NCBI RefSeq assembly: GCF_001584185.1
Contig: NZ_CP013234.1
Span: forward strand, 3,906,001 to 3,970,000
Source of the DNA: Collimonas pratensis
GTDB lineage: Bacteria > Pseudomonadota > Gammaproteobacteria > Burkholderiales > Burkholderiaceae_D
DNA length: 64,000 nt
Reading direction: 5' to 3'
Shown here: in pieces, positions 1 to 11,140 of the stretch
Layout: every line of letters starts with the position of its first letter
Position numbering within the stretch: position 1 is the first letter of the stretch
Notes under the pieces: model-generated
What the model was told of the DNA's origin: nothing
What the model saw: only the letters and a program-made list of their open reading frames with translations
Databases searched by the model: none
Program-made: the position numbers and the translations under genes

Positions 1-1250
<1,250 letters not shown>

Positions 1251-1311
1251 TTAGATGCACCGGGCGGAAAGCGGATAGCGGCTTACCGTCCCGGCAGAAT
1301 ATTTTGTTTAC

Positions 1312-1803
1312 TTAAACTTTGAGAATGCGTTCGCCGCGACCGATGCCAGAACCGCCGGTACGGACGGTTTCCAGAATCGCTGCACGGTCGATCGAATCGA
1401 TGAACGCGTCCAGCTTGCCCTTGTTGCCTGTCAGTTCCAGGGTATAGGACTTGTCGGTAACGTCGATGATGCGGCCGCGGAAAATATCCGCGGTGCGCTT
1501 CATCTCTTCGCGTTCCTTGCCGACCGCGCGCACCTTGATCAGCATCAGCTCGCGTTCGATATGTGCGCCTTCGGTCAGGTCGACCACTTTGACGACTTCA
1601 ATCAGACGGTTCAGGTGCTTGGTGATCTGTTCGATCACGTCATCCGAACCGCTTGTCACGATGGTCATGCGTGACAAGGTCGCATCTTCGGTCGGTGCGA
1701 CCGTCAATGTCTCGATGTTGTAGCCACGGGCCGAAAACAGACCAACCACGCGCGACAGCGCGCCGGCTTCATTTTCCAGCAATACAGAAACGATATGGCG
1801 CAT
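1312..1803 (-). CDS. ilvH: Acetolactate synthase small (regulatory) subunit
   Basis: Regulatory subunit of acetohydroxy acid synthase; it stimulates the catalytic subunit and confers valine feedback inhibition. The 163-residue protein starts with an ACT domain (HIVSVLLENEAGALSRVVGLFSARGYNIETL, here abbreviated: core ENEAGALSRVVGLF, about residues 11-24) followed by the ALS_ss_C domain, the normal size of this family. It begins 2 bp after the ilvB stop, so the two subunits are translationally linked. Confidence 0.97.
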   Translation of the reverse strand: MRHIVSVLLENEAGALSRVVGLFSARGYNIETLTVAPTEDATLSRMTIVTSGSDDVIEQITKHLNRLIEVVKVVDLTEGAHIERELMLIKVRAVGKEREEMKRTADIFRGRIIDVTDKSYTLELTGNKGKLDAFIDSIDRAAILETVRTGGSGIGRGERILKV

Positions 1804-1805
1804 GA

Positions 1806-3533
1806 TTACAGATCCTCCGAACCGAGCAGCATTTCAGTCAAGCCCTTGCCCGCCTTGACCATCGGCCAGACGTTTTCGGTTTGATCCGTGATGAAATTCA
1901 TGAATACCAGCCTGTCTTTCATGCCGAATGCTTCCTTCAGTGCGCCGTCGACATCGGCCGGATTTTCGATCTTCATGCCGACGTGGCCGAACGACTCGGC
2001 CAGCTTGGTGAAGTCCGGCAGCGAATCCATATACGACTCGGAATAGCGCGAACCGTAATCGATCTGCTGCCATTGCCGGACCATGCCGAGGAAACGGTTG
2101 TTGAGCAAGATGATCTTCGGCGTCAGATGATACTGCTTGCAGGTGGCGAGCTCCTGGATGCACATCTGGATCGAGGCTTCGCCGGTGATGCAGGCCACGG
2201 TCGAGCCAGGGTTGGCCATCTGCACGCCCATCGCGTACGGCAGGCCGACGCCCATGGTGCCGAGGCCGCCGGAATTGATCCAGCGGCGCGGCTTGTCGAA
2301 ACCGTAGTACTGCGCCGCCCACATCTGATGCTGGCCGACGTCGGAAGTGATGAAAGCGTCGCCGTCGGTGATCTGCCAGACCTTCTGCACCACGGACTGC
2401 GGCTTGATGACTTCTTTCGAATCGGTAAACTTGAGGCAGTCGCGGCCGCGCCATTCTTCGATCTGCTTCCACCAGCTGGACAGGGCCGCGGTATTTTGCC
2501 GGGTCTCGGCAGCATCCAGCTGCGCCAGCAGTTCCTGCAGCACATCCTTGACGTTGCCGACGATAGGAATATCCACCTTGACGCGCTTGGAGATGGAGGA
2601 CGGGTCGATGTCGATATGGATGATCTTGCGCGACACCGAGGTAAAGTTCTTCGGATTGCCGATCACGCGGTCGTCGAAACGGGCGCCGATGGCGATCAGG
2701 ACGTCGCTGTTCTGCATCGCCATGTTGGCTTCGTAGGTGCCGTGCATGCCCGGCATGCCGACGAACTTGTCGCTCGACGATTTGTAGCCGCCCAGGCCCA
2801 TCAGGGTCGTGGTGCACGGGTAGCCGAGGCGATCCACCAGCTTGTTCAGCTCCGGCGCGGCATTCGCCAGGATCACGCCGCCGCCGGCGTAAATCATCGG
2901 CCGTTCCGCCGTCAGCAGCAGCTGCACCGCCTTGCGGATCTGGCCCGAATGGCCCTTGTCCACCGGCTTGTAGGAACGCATCTCGACTTCCTTCGGATAG
3001 TCGAAAACGTGGCGGTGCATGGTGATGTCTTTAGGGATATCCACCAGCACGGGGCCGGGACGGCCGGTGCTGGCGATAAAGAACGCCTTCTTGATGGTCG
3101 ATGCCAAATCCTTGACATCCTTGACCAGGAAGTTGTGCTTGACGCACGGGCGTGTAATGCCGACTGTGTCGCATTCCTGGAACGCGTCTTCGCCGATCGC
3201 ATAGGACGGCACCTGACCCGAAATCACCACCATCGGGATCGAGTCCATATAGGCCGTGGCCAGGCCGGTCACCGCATTGGTGACGCCGGGACCGGACGTG
3301 ACGATCGCCACGCCAACCTTTTGCGAACTGCGTGAATAGGCATCGGCTGCGTGAATCGCAGCTTGCTCATGACGTACCAGGATATGCTGGAATTTTTCTT
3401 GCTGGAAAATGGCGTCATAGATGTACAGCACAGCACCACCGGGATAACCGAACACGTGTTCGACTCCCTCTTCCGCCAGACAGCGCACGAGAATTTCCGC
3501 GCCGGTGATAGGCAGGTTCGTGTCTTTGCTCAT
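1806..3533 (-). CDS. ilvB: Acetolactate synthase large (catalytic) subunit
   Basis: Thiamine-diphosphate enzyme condensing two pyruvates, or pyruvate with 2-oxobutyrate, in the first common step of branched-chain amino acid synthesis. At 575 residues it is full length. The N-terminal PYR domain has FGYPGGAVL and the catalytic glutamate in VRHEQAAIHAADAY (about residues 54-67). The central FAD domain follows, then the C-terminal PP domain with the GEASIQMCIQELATC...NN type ThDP/Mg motif (GDGS variant here GEAS, about residue 452). The usual GDG is replaced by GEA, which is normal in proteobacterial IlvB/IlvI only in part and is worth checking. GAAAGGA lies 7 bp before the ATG. Confidence 0.97.
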   Translation of the reverse strand: MSKDTNLPITGAEILVRCLAEEGVEHVFGYPGGAVLYIYDAIFQQEKFQHILVRHEQAAIHAADAYSRSSQKVGVAIVTSGPGVTNAVTGLATAYMDSIPMVVISGQVPSYAIGEDAFQECDTVGITRPCVKHNFLVKDVKDLASTIKKAFFIASTGRPGPVLVDIPKDITMHRHVFDYPKEVEMRSYKPVDKGHSGQIRKAVQLLLTAERPMIYAGGGVILANAAPELNKLVDRLGYPCTTTLMGLGGYKSSSDKFVGMPGMHGTYEANMAMQNSDVLIAIGARFDDRVIGNPKNFTSVSRKIIHIDIDPSSISKRVKVDIPIVGNVKDVLQELLAQLDAAETRQNTAALSSWWKQIEEWRGRDCLKFTDSKEVIKPQSVVQKVWQITDGDAFITSDVGQHQMWAAQYYGFDKPRRWINSGGLGTMGVGLPYAMGVQMANPGSTVACITGEASIQMCIQELATCKQYHLTPKIILLNNRFLGMVRQWQQIDYGSRYSESYMDSLPDFTKLAESFGHVGMKIENPADVDGALKEAFGMKDRLVFMNFITDQTENVWPMVKAGKGLTEMLLGSEDL

Positions 3534-3853
3534 TTACTAGATCCTTTCAAGGTCCATTGGAAATTGATCGGATGCTCTTTCCTGACGAAATGGCGGAGCG
3601 TATCAGTGTTACGGCGTCCCTTCTTTGTGCGATCACGTCATTCCGTTGCGTAGCCGTAGATACGATTCAAAATGGCGCTAAACGCTACTCGTTCGGCCGA
3701 AATTCCTGCTTACGTTGTCACCTGATTCTCGCGCTTGTGGCACGGGTTAGAGCAAACAGCTTACAAATATGCAGCATGCCTGTCCGTTGAACAACATGTT
3801 GGGTCGTCAGCGAAAAGGCTTAGTCACACCCCAGGATGCCGAGGTGGATAGCT

Positions 3854-3882
3854 ACCATAATGCGTAGTTTCATTTCGGTCAA
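3854..3882 (-). promoter_or_regulatory. Predicted sigma70 promoter of ilvBHC
   Basis: On the minus strand TTGACC (3877-3882) and TATGGT (3854-3859) are separated by exactly 17 bp. Transcription from about 3847 would give a leader of about 310 nt before the ilvB start. I see no convincing terminator or well-placed leader peptide in it. The rest of the gap 3534-4192 holds no gene I can support. Confidence 0.6.
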
Positions 3883-4192
3883 GCCAAATTACATGAAATC
3901 GGCTTTAAATCATGTCTTTTGCTGTAGTTTTACCCACAACACCCTGCTTTTTTGCTAGCATTCGCCAGTCTTGAAATTTATTGTAAGCCATTGTTTCTCA
4001 AGGCGACGGCGCAAACAATTCCAGGCACAGGCCAAGGGCGGCTGGCGCAAACGGGTCAACAACGGGGTCCGCTCCAGGCGTGACCGTATTCCGGCAGCAT
4101 GACAACATAGAGAAACAGCATCTTGAACCATAGCAGTAAGCCCTTATTTGCCCGTCAATATAGCCCGTCAATGACCGAATCCGCCGCACAGC

Positions 4193-4762
4193 ATGGCCAC
4201 AGATAAAGAACTTTCCGACTTCCTCGAAAACGTCGAGCGCCGGGCTTTCAAGCAGGCGGTGTATGCCGTCCGCAAGGACGAATCGGCGCTGGACATTGTC
4301 CAGGACGCCATGATCAAGCTGGCCGAAAAATACGGCGACAAACCGGCCGCCGAGCTGCCGATGCTGTTCCAGCGCATCTTGCAGAACACCATACACGACT
4401 ATTTCCGCAGGGAAAAAGTCCGCAATACCTGGGTCAGCCTGTTTTCCAGCATGGGGCATAACAATGCCAATGACGAAGACTACGACGTCCTGGAAACCTT
4501 CGAATCGCCGGAAGACTCGCAAGCAACGGAATCCAGCGCCAACAAGCTGGAACGTGAGCAAATTCTCAATATCATCGATCAGGAAGTACAGAAGCTGCCG
4601 GCACGTCAACGGGAAGCCTTCCTGATGCGTTATTGGGAGGACATGGATGTTGCCGAGACCGCGGCCGCAATGGGATGCTCGGAAGGCAGCGTAAAGACGC
4701 ACTGCTCTCGCGCAACGCACACTCTGGCGCTATCGCTCAAGGCCAAAGGAATCAGCTTATGA
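4193..4762 (+). CDS. ECF-type RNA polymerase sigma factor
   Basis: Directs RNA polymerase to a small regulon. The 189-residue protein has a sigma region 2 (AVRKDESALDIVQDAMIKLAEKY, core DIVQDAMIKLAEKY about residues 35-48, then FQRILQNTIHDYFRRE) and a region 4 helix-turn-helix (LPARQREAFLMRYWEDMDVAETAAAMGCSEGSVKTH; HTH core VAETAAAMGCSEGSVKTH about 153-170). An acidic linker lies between. Its stop overlaps the next start (ATGA), so it is translationally coupled to a small membrane protein. The regulon is unknown. Confidence 0.92.
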   Translation: MATDKELSDFLENVERRAFKQAVYAVRKDESALDIVQDAMIKLAEKYGDKPAAELPMLFQRILQNTIHDYFRREKVRNTWVSLFSSMGHNNANDEDYDVLETFESPEDSQATESSANKLEREQILNIIDQEVQKLPARQREAFLMRYWEDMDVAETAAAMGCSEGSVKTHCSRATHTLALSLKAKGISL

Positions 4763-5205
4763 ACCACAAACAAATCAACTTCGCTTTCAAGGTGCGGCAC
4801 GCACTGAATGAAAACCTGGATAGCCTGCCGGCGCCGGCCGTCGACCGCCTGGCCGCAGCACGCCAGGCCGCGCTTGCGCGCAAGAAAAAAGACGCTCCGG
4901 TCCGTGTCGTGGCGCGCCAAGGCGTACTGGCTGGCCATGCCGGCAATTTCGCTGGTAATTTCTTCAATGATCCGCTGTCCTGGCTGAGGCGGCTCGGCGT
5001 CGTTGCGCCTATTCTGGTCGGCGCGGTGCTGTTGTCTGGCTTATATCAATTCGAACAGCAGCACCGAATTGCGGCCACGGCCGATATCGATGCCGCCGTG
5101 CTGTCGGACGAACTGCCGCCATCAGCCTACCTGGACCGCGGTTTCAGCGCCTTCCTGGCGCAGCAGCCGGAACCGCAGCAAGACAGCACGCAGCAAGAGC
5201 AATGA
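4759..5205 (+). CDS. DUF3619 family single-pass membrane protein
   Basis: The 148-residue protein starts at the ATG that overlaps the sigma factor stop by 4 bp. The family motif is KVRHALNENLDSLPAPAVDRL (first part KVRHALNENLDSL, residues 11-23). A basic stretch around residues 40-50 is followed by one transmembrane helix at about 79-97 (LGVVAPILVGAVLLSGLY) and a short periplasmic tail ending in QPEPQQDSTQQEQ. The N-in topology and coupling to an ECF sigma gene would suit an anti-sigma role, but that is inference. Family function is not established to my knowledge. Confidence 0.85.
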   Translation: MNHKQINFAFKVRHALNENLDSLPAPAVDRLAAARQAALARKKKDAPVRVVARQGVLAGHAGNFAGNFFNDPLSWLRRLGVVAPILVGAVLLSGLYQFEQQHRIAATADIDAAVLSDELPPSAYLDRGFSAFLAQQPEPQQDSTQQEQ

Positions 5206-5939
5206 CCTTGGCCACTTCTTCCCATTCGCATGCGTATAAAACGGCCGCCGGCAATCTGAGCGGCCGCGCCAAACGCCTGCTCGGCGCTGCTTTTGCTGTG
5301 CTGGTCACCGGCGGCGCCGTGCTGGCGGTTGTCGGACCGGTGGTGCCGACCCATGCTGCCCCGGTAGCGGTCAGCGCCAGCGAGATGCACGTCAACGTCC
5401 CCAAGATGACCAAGGTGATCGGCAACGCCGTACCCAACTGGGTTGAGCTGACCGCGGTGCAGCAGCACATCCTGGCGCCGCTGGAACCGGACTGGAACAA
5501 GCTGAAGCCGGCCACCCGCAAGAAATGGCTGGAAATCAGCGGCCGCTACGTCAACATGACGCCGGCCGAACAGGAAAGGCTGCAGGCGCGGATGCGCGGC
5601 TGGGTCACCCTGACGCCGGAACAACGCCGCATCGCGCGTGAAAACTATGCGCGCGCCAATAAGCTGGACACAGAACAAAGAGCCTTGCGCTGGCAGCAAT
5701 ACCAGCAACTCTCCGAAGAAAAAAAGAAAGAGCTGGCCGACCAAGCCACGCCGCTGCATAAACGCGTGACGACCATGCCGCCGGCCCACTTGAACAAGAA
5801 CAATTCAGCTGCGCCGGTCAAGCTGGCGCCGCCGGCAGCTACGGAACAAACCGCCGTAATTGCGCCGGCAGCAGCGACCCCGGCAGCAACTGCCGTGCCG
5901 ACGACACCAGCACCGGCCGCAGTGCCCGGTGCAAAATAA
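5202..5939 (+). CDS. DUF3106 domain-containing protein
   Basis: The start overlaps the previous stop (ATGA at 5202-5205). The 245-residue protein has a membrane anchor or long signal segment at about residues 26-48. An exported domain follows with repeated tryptophan motifs (NWVELTAVQQ, PDWNKLKPATRKKWLEIS, RGWVTLTPEQRR), the hallmark of DUF3106, and then an Ala/Pro-rich low-complexity tail from about residue 195. It is the third gene of the sigma-factor operon. Function unknown; the exported domain could be the envelope output or sensor of the system. Confidence 0.85.
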   Translation: MTLATSSHSHAYKTAAGNLSGRAKRLLGAAFAVLVTGGAVLAVVGPVVPTHAAPVAVSASEMHVNVPKMTKVIGNAVPNWVELTAVQQHILAPLEPDWNKLKPATRKKWLEISGRYVNMTPAEQERLQARMRGWVTLTPEQRRIARENYARANKLDTEQRALRWQQYQQLSEEKKKELADQATPLHKRVTTMPPAHLNKNNSAAPVKLAPPAATEQTAVIAPAAATPAATAVPTTPAPAAVPGAK

Positions 5940-5944
5940 GCATT

Positions 5945-6502
5945 TTGAACACGCCCGTTTCGCCAGCTACCCCGGCGCTTGCCAGCGCACAGCAGACACC
6001 CTCATTGAAACGCCGCTTCGGCAGCATCATGTATGAAGCCATGCTGCTGTTCGGCATCCTGTTCATTTCAGGCTGGATTTTTTCTACCCTGCTGCAGCAA
6101 CGCAACGCCCTTTATCTGCGGCATGCCCAGCAAGCGTGGCTGTTCCTGGTGCTGGCCGTGTATTTCATCTGGTGCTGGAGCCATGGCGGCCAGACCCTGG
6201 CCATGAAGACTTGGCGTATCCGGCTGGTCAACCGCGACGGCAGCGCAGTCAAGGGCGGGCGGGCGGCGTTGCGTTTCCTGCTGAGCTGGTGCTGGTTCCT
6301 GCCGGGACTGGCGCTGGCCTGGGCGCTCGGTGCGCATACCTGGATGCTGGCCTGGGTGCCGGCCGCCAATTTCATCCTCTGGGCCATGACGATCTACCTG
6401 GATCCGGAGCGCCAGTTCCTGCATGACCGCATCGCCGGCACCAAGCTGGTGAACATGGCGGAAATCGTCGTTCCTCCCCGCAAGCACAAGTGGTATCACT
6501 AA
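5945..6502 (+). CDS. RDD family membrane protein
   Basis: A 185-residue integral membrane protein with the RDD signature: SLKRRFGSIMYEAMLLFGIL near residue 20-40, several hydrophobic helices, the conserved TWRIRLVNRDGS and a C-terminal DPERQFLHDRIAGTKLV. A TTG codon 5 bp after the DUF3106 stop is chosen as start because it retains the conserved N-terminal KRR motif; the first in-frame ATG lies inside that motif. It is the last gene of the four-gene cluster and is followed by a strong terminator. Transport role unknown. Confidence 0.85.
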   Translation: MNTPVSPATPALASAQQTPSLKRRFGSIMYEAMLLFGILFISGWIFSTLLQQRNALYLRHAQQAWLFLVLAVYFIWCWSHGGQTLAMKTWRIRLVNRDGSAVKGGRAALRFLLSWCWFLPGLALAWALGAHTWMLAWVPAANFILWAMTIYLDPERQFLHDRIAGTKLVNMAEIVVPPRKHKWYH

Positions 6503-6518
6503 ATCATTCAATATCGAC

Positions 6519-6554
6519 AAGCCGCTCATTTAGCATCCTGAGCGGCTTTTTTTA
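6519..6554. terminator. Intrinsic terminator after the sigma-factor operon
   Basis: AAGCCGCTCA (6519-6528) pairs with TGAGCGGCTT (6539-6548), followed by a run of seven T on the plus strand. The stop codon of the converging DUF455 gene lies in the T-run. Confidence 0.9.
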
Positions 6555-7397
6555 TTCCTGCTGCTGCAGGGCCAGCAATTCCTGCTCCGAAAACCCGGCT
6601 GCCCTCCGCGCCTCCAGATTGAATGGCCCGCGCAGGATCGGCGCCTTGTAGCGGATCGCCAGGGCGGCAAAGGTTGCCAGCGGTTCCAACTGGCGGTGCT
6701 GGCAAAGCCAGCCGTACCAGCGGTTGCCGATCGCCACATGGCCGATCTCGTCACGCAGGATGATGTCGATAATGGCGGTCGCAGGTTCGTCGCCGGCCTG
6801 CGCCAGCTTGGCGCGGGTGCGCGGCGAGGCATCCAGCCCGCGCGCTTCCATCATGCGCGGCACCAGCGCCATCCTGGCGACGATGTCGTCGCTAGTCTTT
6901 TCCGTCAGCTCCCACAGGCTGTTGTGTGCGGAGAAATCGCCGTAGGCGTAGCCCAGGGTCTGCAAATGCGTTGCCAGCAAGCCAAAGTGGTAAGCTTCTT
7001 CCCTGGCCACCCGCAGCCAGTCGGCATAGTACTCAGACGGCATGCCGGCAAAACGCCAGATGGCATCGAGCGCCAGGTTGATGGCATTGAATTCGATGTG
7101 CGCCAATGCATGAATCATGGCGGCGCGCCCTTCGACTGACGCCATCGAGCGATGCTTCACCTCGCGCGGCGGCACCAGCGCCGGCAGCAAGGGCCGCCCC
7201 GGAATGGCGGCGACGGCGTTCAGCACGGCATCCGTGTCCAGCGTCATGCCGCCCTTGCTCCAGGCCGCAGCCAAGGCCCCGACCGCGGCCACTTTGGCGT
7301 CGACGTCTGCCTCGCACAGGCATTGCAGGGCGCGTGCACGCAGCTCTGCCTTGGCGGCAGTGGTGACGGCAAGGCAAGATTCTGAAGGCTGGATCAT
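6552..7397 (-). CDS. DUF455 family ferritin-like protein
   Basis: A 281-residue protein of the DUF455 family, whose fold is ferritin-like (four-helix, potentially di-metal). Supporting motifs are HALAHIEFNAINLALDA (about residues 94-110), REEAYHFGLLATHLQTLGY (about 134-152) and EIGHVAIGNRWYGWL; the Glu/His residues in ExxH arrangements are candidate metal ligands. It converges on the RDD gene, sharing its terminator, and is divergent from the gamma-carbonic anhydrase gene. Biological role not established. Confidence 0.88.
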   Translation of the reverse strand: MIQPSESCLAVTTAAKAELRARALQCLCEADVDAKVAAVGALAAAWSKGGMTLDTDAVLNAVAAIPGRPLLPALVPPREVKHRSMASVEGRAAMIHALAHIEFNAINLALDAIWRFAGMPSEYYADWLRVAREEAYHFGLLATHLQTLGYAYGDFSAHNSLWELTEKTSDDIVARMALVPRMMEARGLDASPRTRAKLAQAGDEPATAIIDIILRDEIGHVAIGNRWYGWLCQHRQLEPLATFAALAIRYKAPILRGPFNLEARRAAGFSEQELLALQQQE

Positions 7398-7505
7398 GTC
7401 GACGGCGGTAAAATGGCGCTACGGTTGAAAAATCGCACTACGGACATATCTACAGTCATTAAATAACGGCAACCAGCATTTTACGGAGCGCATTTTACAC
7501 ACATT

Positions 7506-8030
7506 ATGGCCATCTACCAATTGGGCGAGCACGCCCCCGACATCGCCCCATCGGCCTATATCGCCCCTTCCGCCAACCTGATCGGCAAAGTCAGGGTGGA
7601 AGCCGACGCCAGCATCTGGTTCGGCGTCACGATCCGCGGCGATAATGAATTGATCACGGTCGGCCAGGGCAGCAATGTCCAGGAAAGCAGCACGCTGCAT
7701 ACCGACATGGGTTTCCCGCTGACGATAGGCAAGAATGTCACCGTCGGCCACCAGGCGATGCTGCACGGCTGTACGATCGGCGACGGCGCCCTGATCGGCA
7801 TCCAGGCCGTGATCCTGAATGGCGCCAAGATCGGCAAGAATTGCCTGGTCGGCGCTGGTGCGCTGGTCACCGAAGGCAAGGAATTCCCGGACAATTCTCT
7901 GATCATCGGCTCGCCCGCCAAAGTGGTGCGCACCCTCAGCGAGCAGGATGTCGCGGCGCTGGCCGGCAACGCCACCCACTACATCGAACGCGGCCAGGAA
8001 TACAAGGCCGGGCTCAAGCAGATCGGATAA
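7506..8030 (+). CDS. Gamma-carbonic anhydrase family protein
   Basis: A 174-residue left-handed beta-helix protein of the gamma-CA/YrdA type. Hexapeptide repeats run through most of the chain. The three metal-binding histidines fit [16 protein letters not shown] (residues about 65, 82, 87). The family binds zinc or iron; only some members have been shown to hydrate CO2, so the exact reaction is uncertain. Length is typical. It is followed by decameric tandem repeats and then hslO on the same strand. Confidence 0.92.
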   Translation: MAIYQLGEHAPDIAPSAYIAPSANLIGKVRVEADASIWFGVTIRGDNELITVGQGSNVQESSTLHTDMGFPLTIGKNVTVGHQAMLHGCTIGDGALIGIQAVILNGAKIGKNCLVGAGALVTEGKEFPDNSLIIGSPAKVVRTLSEQDVAALAGNATHYIERGQEYKAGLKQIG

Positions 8031-8031
8031 C

Positions 8032-8081
8032 GCGCAAGTAAGTGCAAGTAAGTGCAAATGAGCACAAGTAAGCGCAAGCAA
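8032..8081. repeat. Five 10-bp tandem repeats (gcgcaagtaa-type)
   Basis: Five consecutive decamers close to GTGCAAGTAA (units at 8032, 8042, 8052, 8062, 8072) begin one base after the carbonic anhydrase stop. Units differ at one to three positions. A 10-bp period is one helical turn, and copy number could vary between strains. Confidence 0.85.
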
Positions 8082-8122
8082 AGCAAACAGCAGTCAATCA
8101 ATAGAAAACAGTGGGTAAAGAT

Positions 8123-9085
8123 ATGGATGTAACAACGATGGTGGAAACAAGCGACGCGACCGGCGACTCGCTGCAGAAATTCATGGTGGAGAATGCCGCT
8201 GTGCGCGGCGAGCTGGTGGAGCTGTCGACGACCTGGCAGCAGGTGCTGACACATCATCACTATCCGCAGCCGGTGACCACGCTGCTGGGCGAAATGATGG
8301 CGGCGGCGGCATTGATGTCGGCCAACCTGAAATTCAATGGCGTCATCGTCATGCAGATTCATGGCGACGGCCCGGTCCGCCTGCTGGTGGCCGAGTGCGA
8401 TTCGCAGCTGCACATGCGCGCTACCGCCAAGCTGGCGCCGGATGCCGTGATCGACGACGACGCCAGCATGTCGCAGCTGGTCAACCTGAACGGCCAGGGC
8501 CGCTTTGTCATTACCCTCGACCCGCAGGACAAGATGCCTGGCCAGAAGCCTTACCAGGGCATCGTGCCGCTGGATGGCGAGAGCGTCGCCACGGTCATCG
8601 AAAACTATATGCTGCGTTCCGAACAGCTGGACACCAAACTGTGGCTGGCGGCCGACGACAAGGTAGCGCGCGGCCTGCTGCTGCAGAAATTGCCGAACCA
8701 CGGCGGCATCGATGCGCCCATCAACGACGACCTGGAAACATGGAACCGCTTCATGGCGCTGGGCGGCACCCTGCAGCCGAAAGAAATGCTGACGACCAAT
8801 ATCCAGACTCTGATGCGACGCCTGTTCTGGGAAGAAAACATTCGCGTGTTCGAGCCCCAGCTGCCTAGTTTCCAATGCAACTGTTCGCGCGAGAAAGTCG
8901 GCAACATGCTGAAAATGCTGGGCAAGCCGGAAATCGAAGAGGCCCTGGCGGACCTCGGCAAGCTAGCGGTAGATTGCGATTTCTGCGGCCAGCACTATGA
9001 GTTCGATAAAGTCGACTGCGCCCACCTGTTCACCACCGAAGCGCCGGTCGAGGCGTTGCTGCCTACCGGGTCCAGCAAGCACTAA
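8123..9085 (+). CDS. hslO: Hsp33 redox-regulated chaperone
   Basis: Holdase chaperone activated by oxidative unfolding in the cytoplasm. The N-terminal substrate-binding domain has the family motifs MMAAAALMSANLKF and MQIHGDGPVRLLVAEC. The C-terminal zinc centre has the CxC and CxxC pairs (FQCNCSREKV, VDCDFCGQHYEF) that sense oxidants. I take ATG at 8123 as start (320 residues); an in-frame GTG at 8111 would add four residues and has no better ribosome site. Confidence 0.95.
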   Translation: MDVTTMVETSDATGDSLQKFMVENAAVRGELVELSTTWQQVLTHHHYPQPVTTLLGEMMAAAALMSANLKFNGVIVMQIHGDGPVRLLVAECDSQLHMRATAKLAPDAVIDDDASMSQLVNLNGQGRFVITLDPQDKMPGQKPYQGIVPLDGESVATVIENYMLRSEQLDTKLWLAADDKVARGLLLQKLPNHGGIDAPINDDLETWNRFMALGGTLQPKEMLTTNIQTLMRRLFWEENIRVFEPQLPSFQCNCSREKVGNMLKMLGKPEIEEALADLGKLAVDCDFCGQHYEFDKVDCAHLFTTEAPVEALLPTGSSKH

Positions 9086-9091
9086 GACAAA

Positions 9092-9130
9092 ACGGCGCCG
9101 CATTATGTTGAATAATGCGGCACCGTAACT
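9092..9130. terminator. Bidirectional terminator between hslO and ftsB
   Basis: GCCGCATTAT and ATAATGCGGC form a long stem around a GTTGA loop, extended by ACGG/CCGT. T-rich stretches flank both sides, so it can serve the converging hslO and ftsB genes. Confidence 0.75.
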
Positions 9131-9178
9131 TTTCCTGCAGCGGGTAATTCTTGCAATCTGCCCGCGAAATCCTGTACC

Positions 9179-9559
9179 TCAATGCTGCGGCTTCTTGCCC
9201 CGCTCATCCGGGACCGCAACCGCAATCGTTTTTTCTACCGCAGTCAGTTCCGGATTCGGCGGCGCCGGCGCATCGGCCGGATTACCGTTCGGATCGAGGA
9301 TCTGGATGAAGATCTCATCCTGCTTGATCATGCCCAGCTCAGTCCGCGCCCGCTCTTCCACGGCGCCGGTACCTTCTTTCAGGTCGTGCACTTCCGAATC
9401 GAGCTTGGCGTTGCGCGCTTTCAGCTCAGCGATCTTGTCGTGCGCGGCATGCACCTGCTGATCCATGTCCCAGACACGCAGCCAGCCGCCCTTGCCCAGC
9501 CACAGCGGGTATTGGACAAGCAGCAGCAGGACGGTCAGGAAAATAGCAATTAAGCGCAT
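9179..9559 (-). CDS. ftsB: Cell division protein FtsB
   Basis: Bitopic divisome protein that forms the FtsQLB complex. The N-terminus is a transmembrane helix (about residues 3-20), followed by the conserved [11 protein letters not shown] segment and a coiled coil (about 35-66). The family motif [19 protein letters not shown] lies at about 68-86. The 126-residue protein has a Pro-rich C-terminal tail beyond the E. coli length. It lies just downstream of eno on the same strand, the usual proteobacterial pairing. Confidence 0.95.
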   Translation of the reverse strand: MRLIAIFLTVLLLLVQYPLWLGKGGWLRVWDMDQQVHAAHDKIAELKARNAKLDSEVHDLKEGTGAVEERARTELGMIKQDEIFIQILDPNGNPADAPAPPNPELTAVEKTIAVAVPDERGKKPQH

Positions 9560-9597
9560 CGTGTCAGGGTCGACTTACCGTCTTATCAAATCAAACG

Positions 9598-9666
9598 TAG
9601 GGTGGGCAAGTTTTTTTGCCCACGCGGCAGTGGCCGCATCCGCGTGGGCACAAGTGCCCACCCTAC
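9598..9666. repeat. Palindromic intergenic element (GTAGGGTGGGCA type), long copy
   Basis: GTAGGGTGGGCA at 9598 and TGCCCACCCTAC ending at 9666 are inverted copies enclosing a second GCCCACGCGG/CCGCGTGGGC stem. A shorter copy of the same outer palindrome is at 21528-21556. Confidence 0.85.
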
Positions 9667-9676
9667 TCCTTGCGAA

Positions 9677-11040
<1,364 letters not shown>

Positions 11041-11140
11041 CAACTAATCAGATACAACGTCTAAATTGCAACGAACATGCATTTCGAAGAGCGCGCGTAC
11101 ACGGCTGTAGCGTGAAAAATCACATCGCCCTCTCAAGCAA

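Noticed and set aside
3534..3850. A possible leader peptide (about 16 codons, ending FVSCLL) in the ilvB leader on the minus strand
   Set aside because: It has no ribosome binding site and no intrinsic terminator follows, unlike the liv leader. Branched-chain residues are not clustered.
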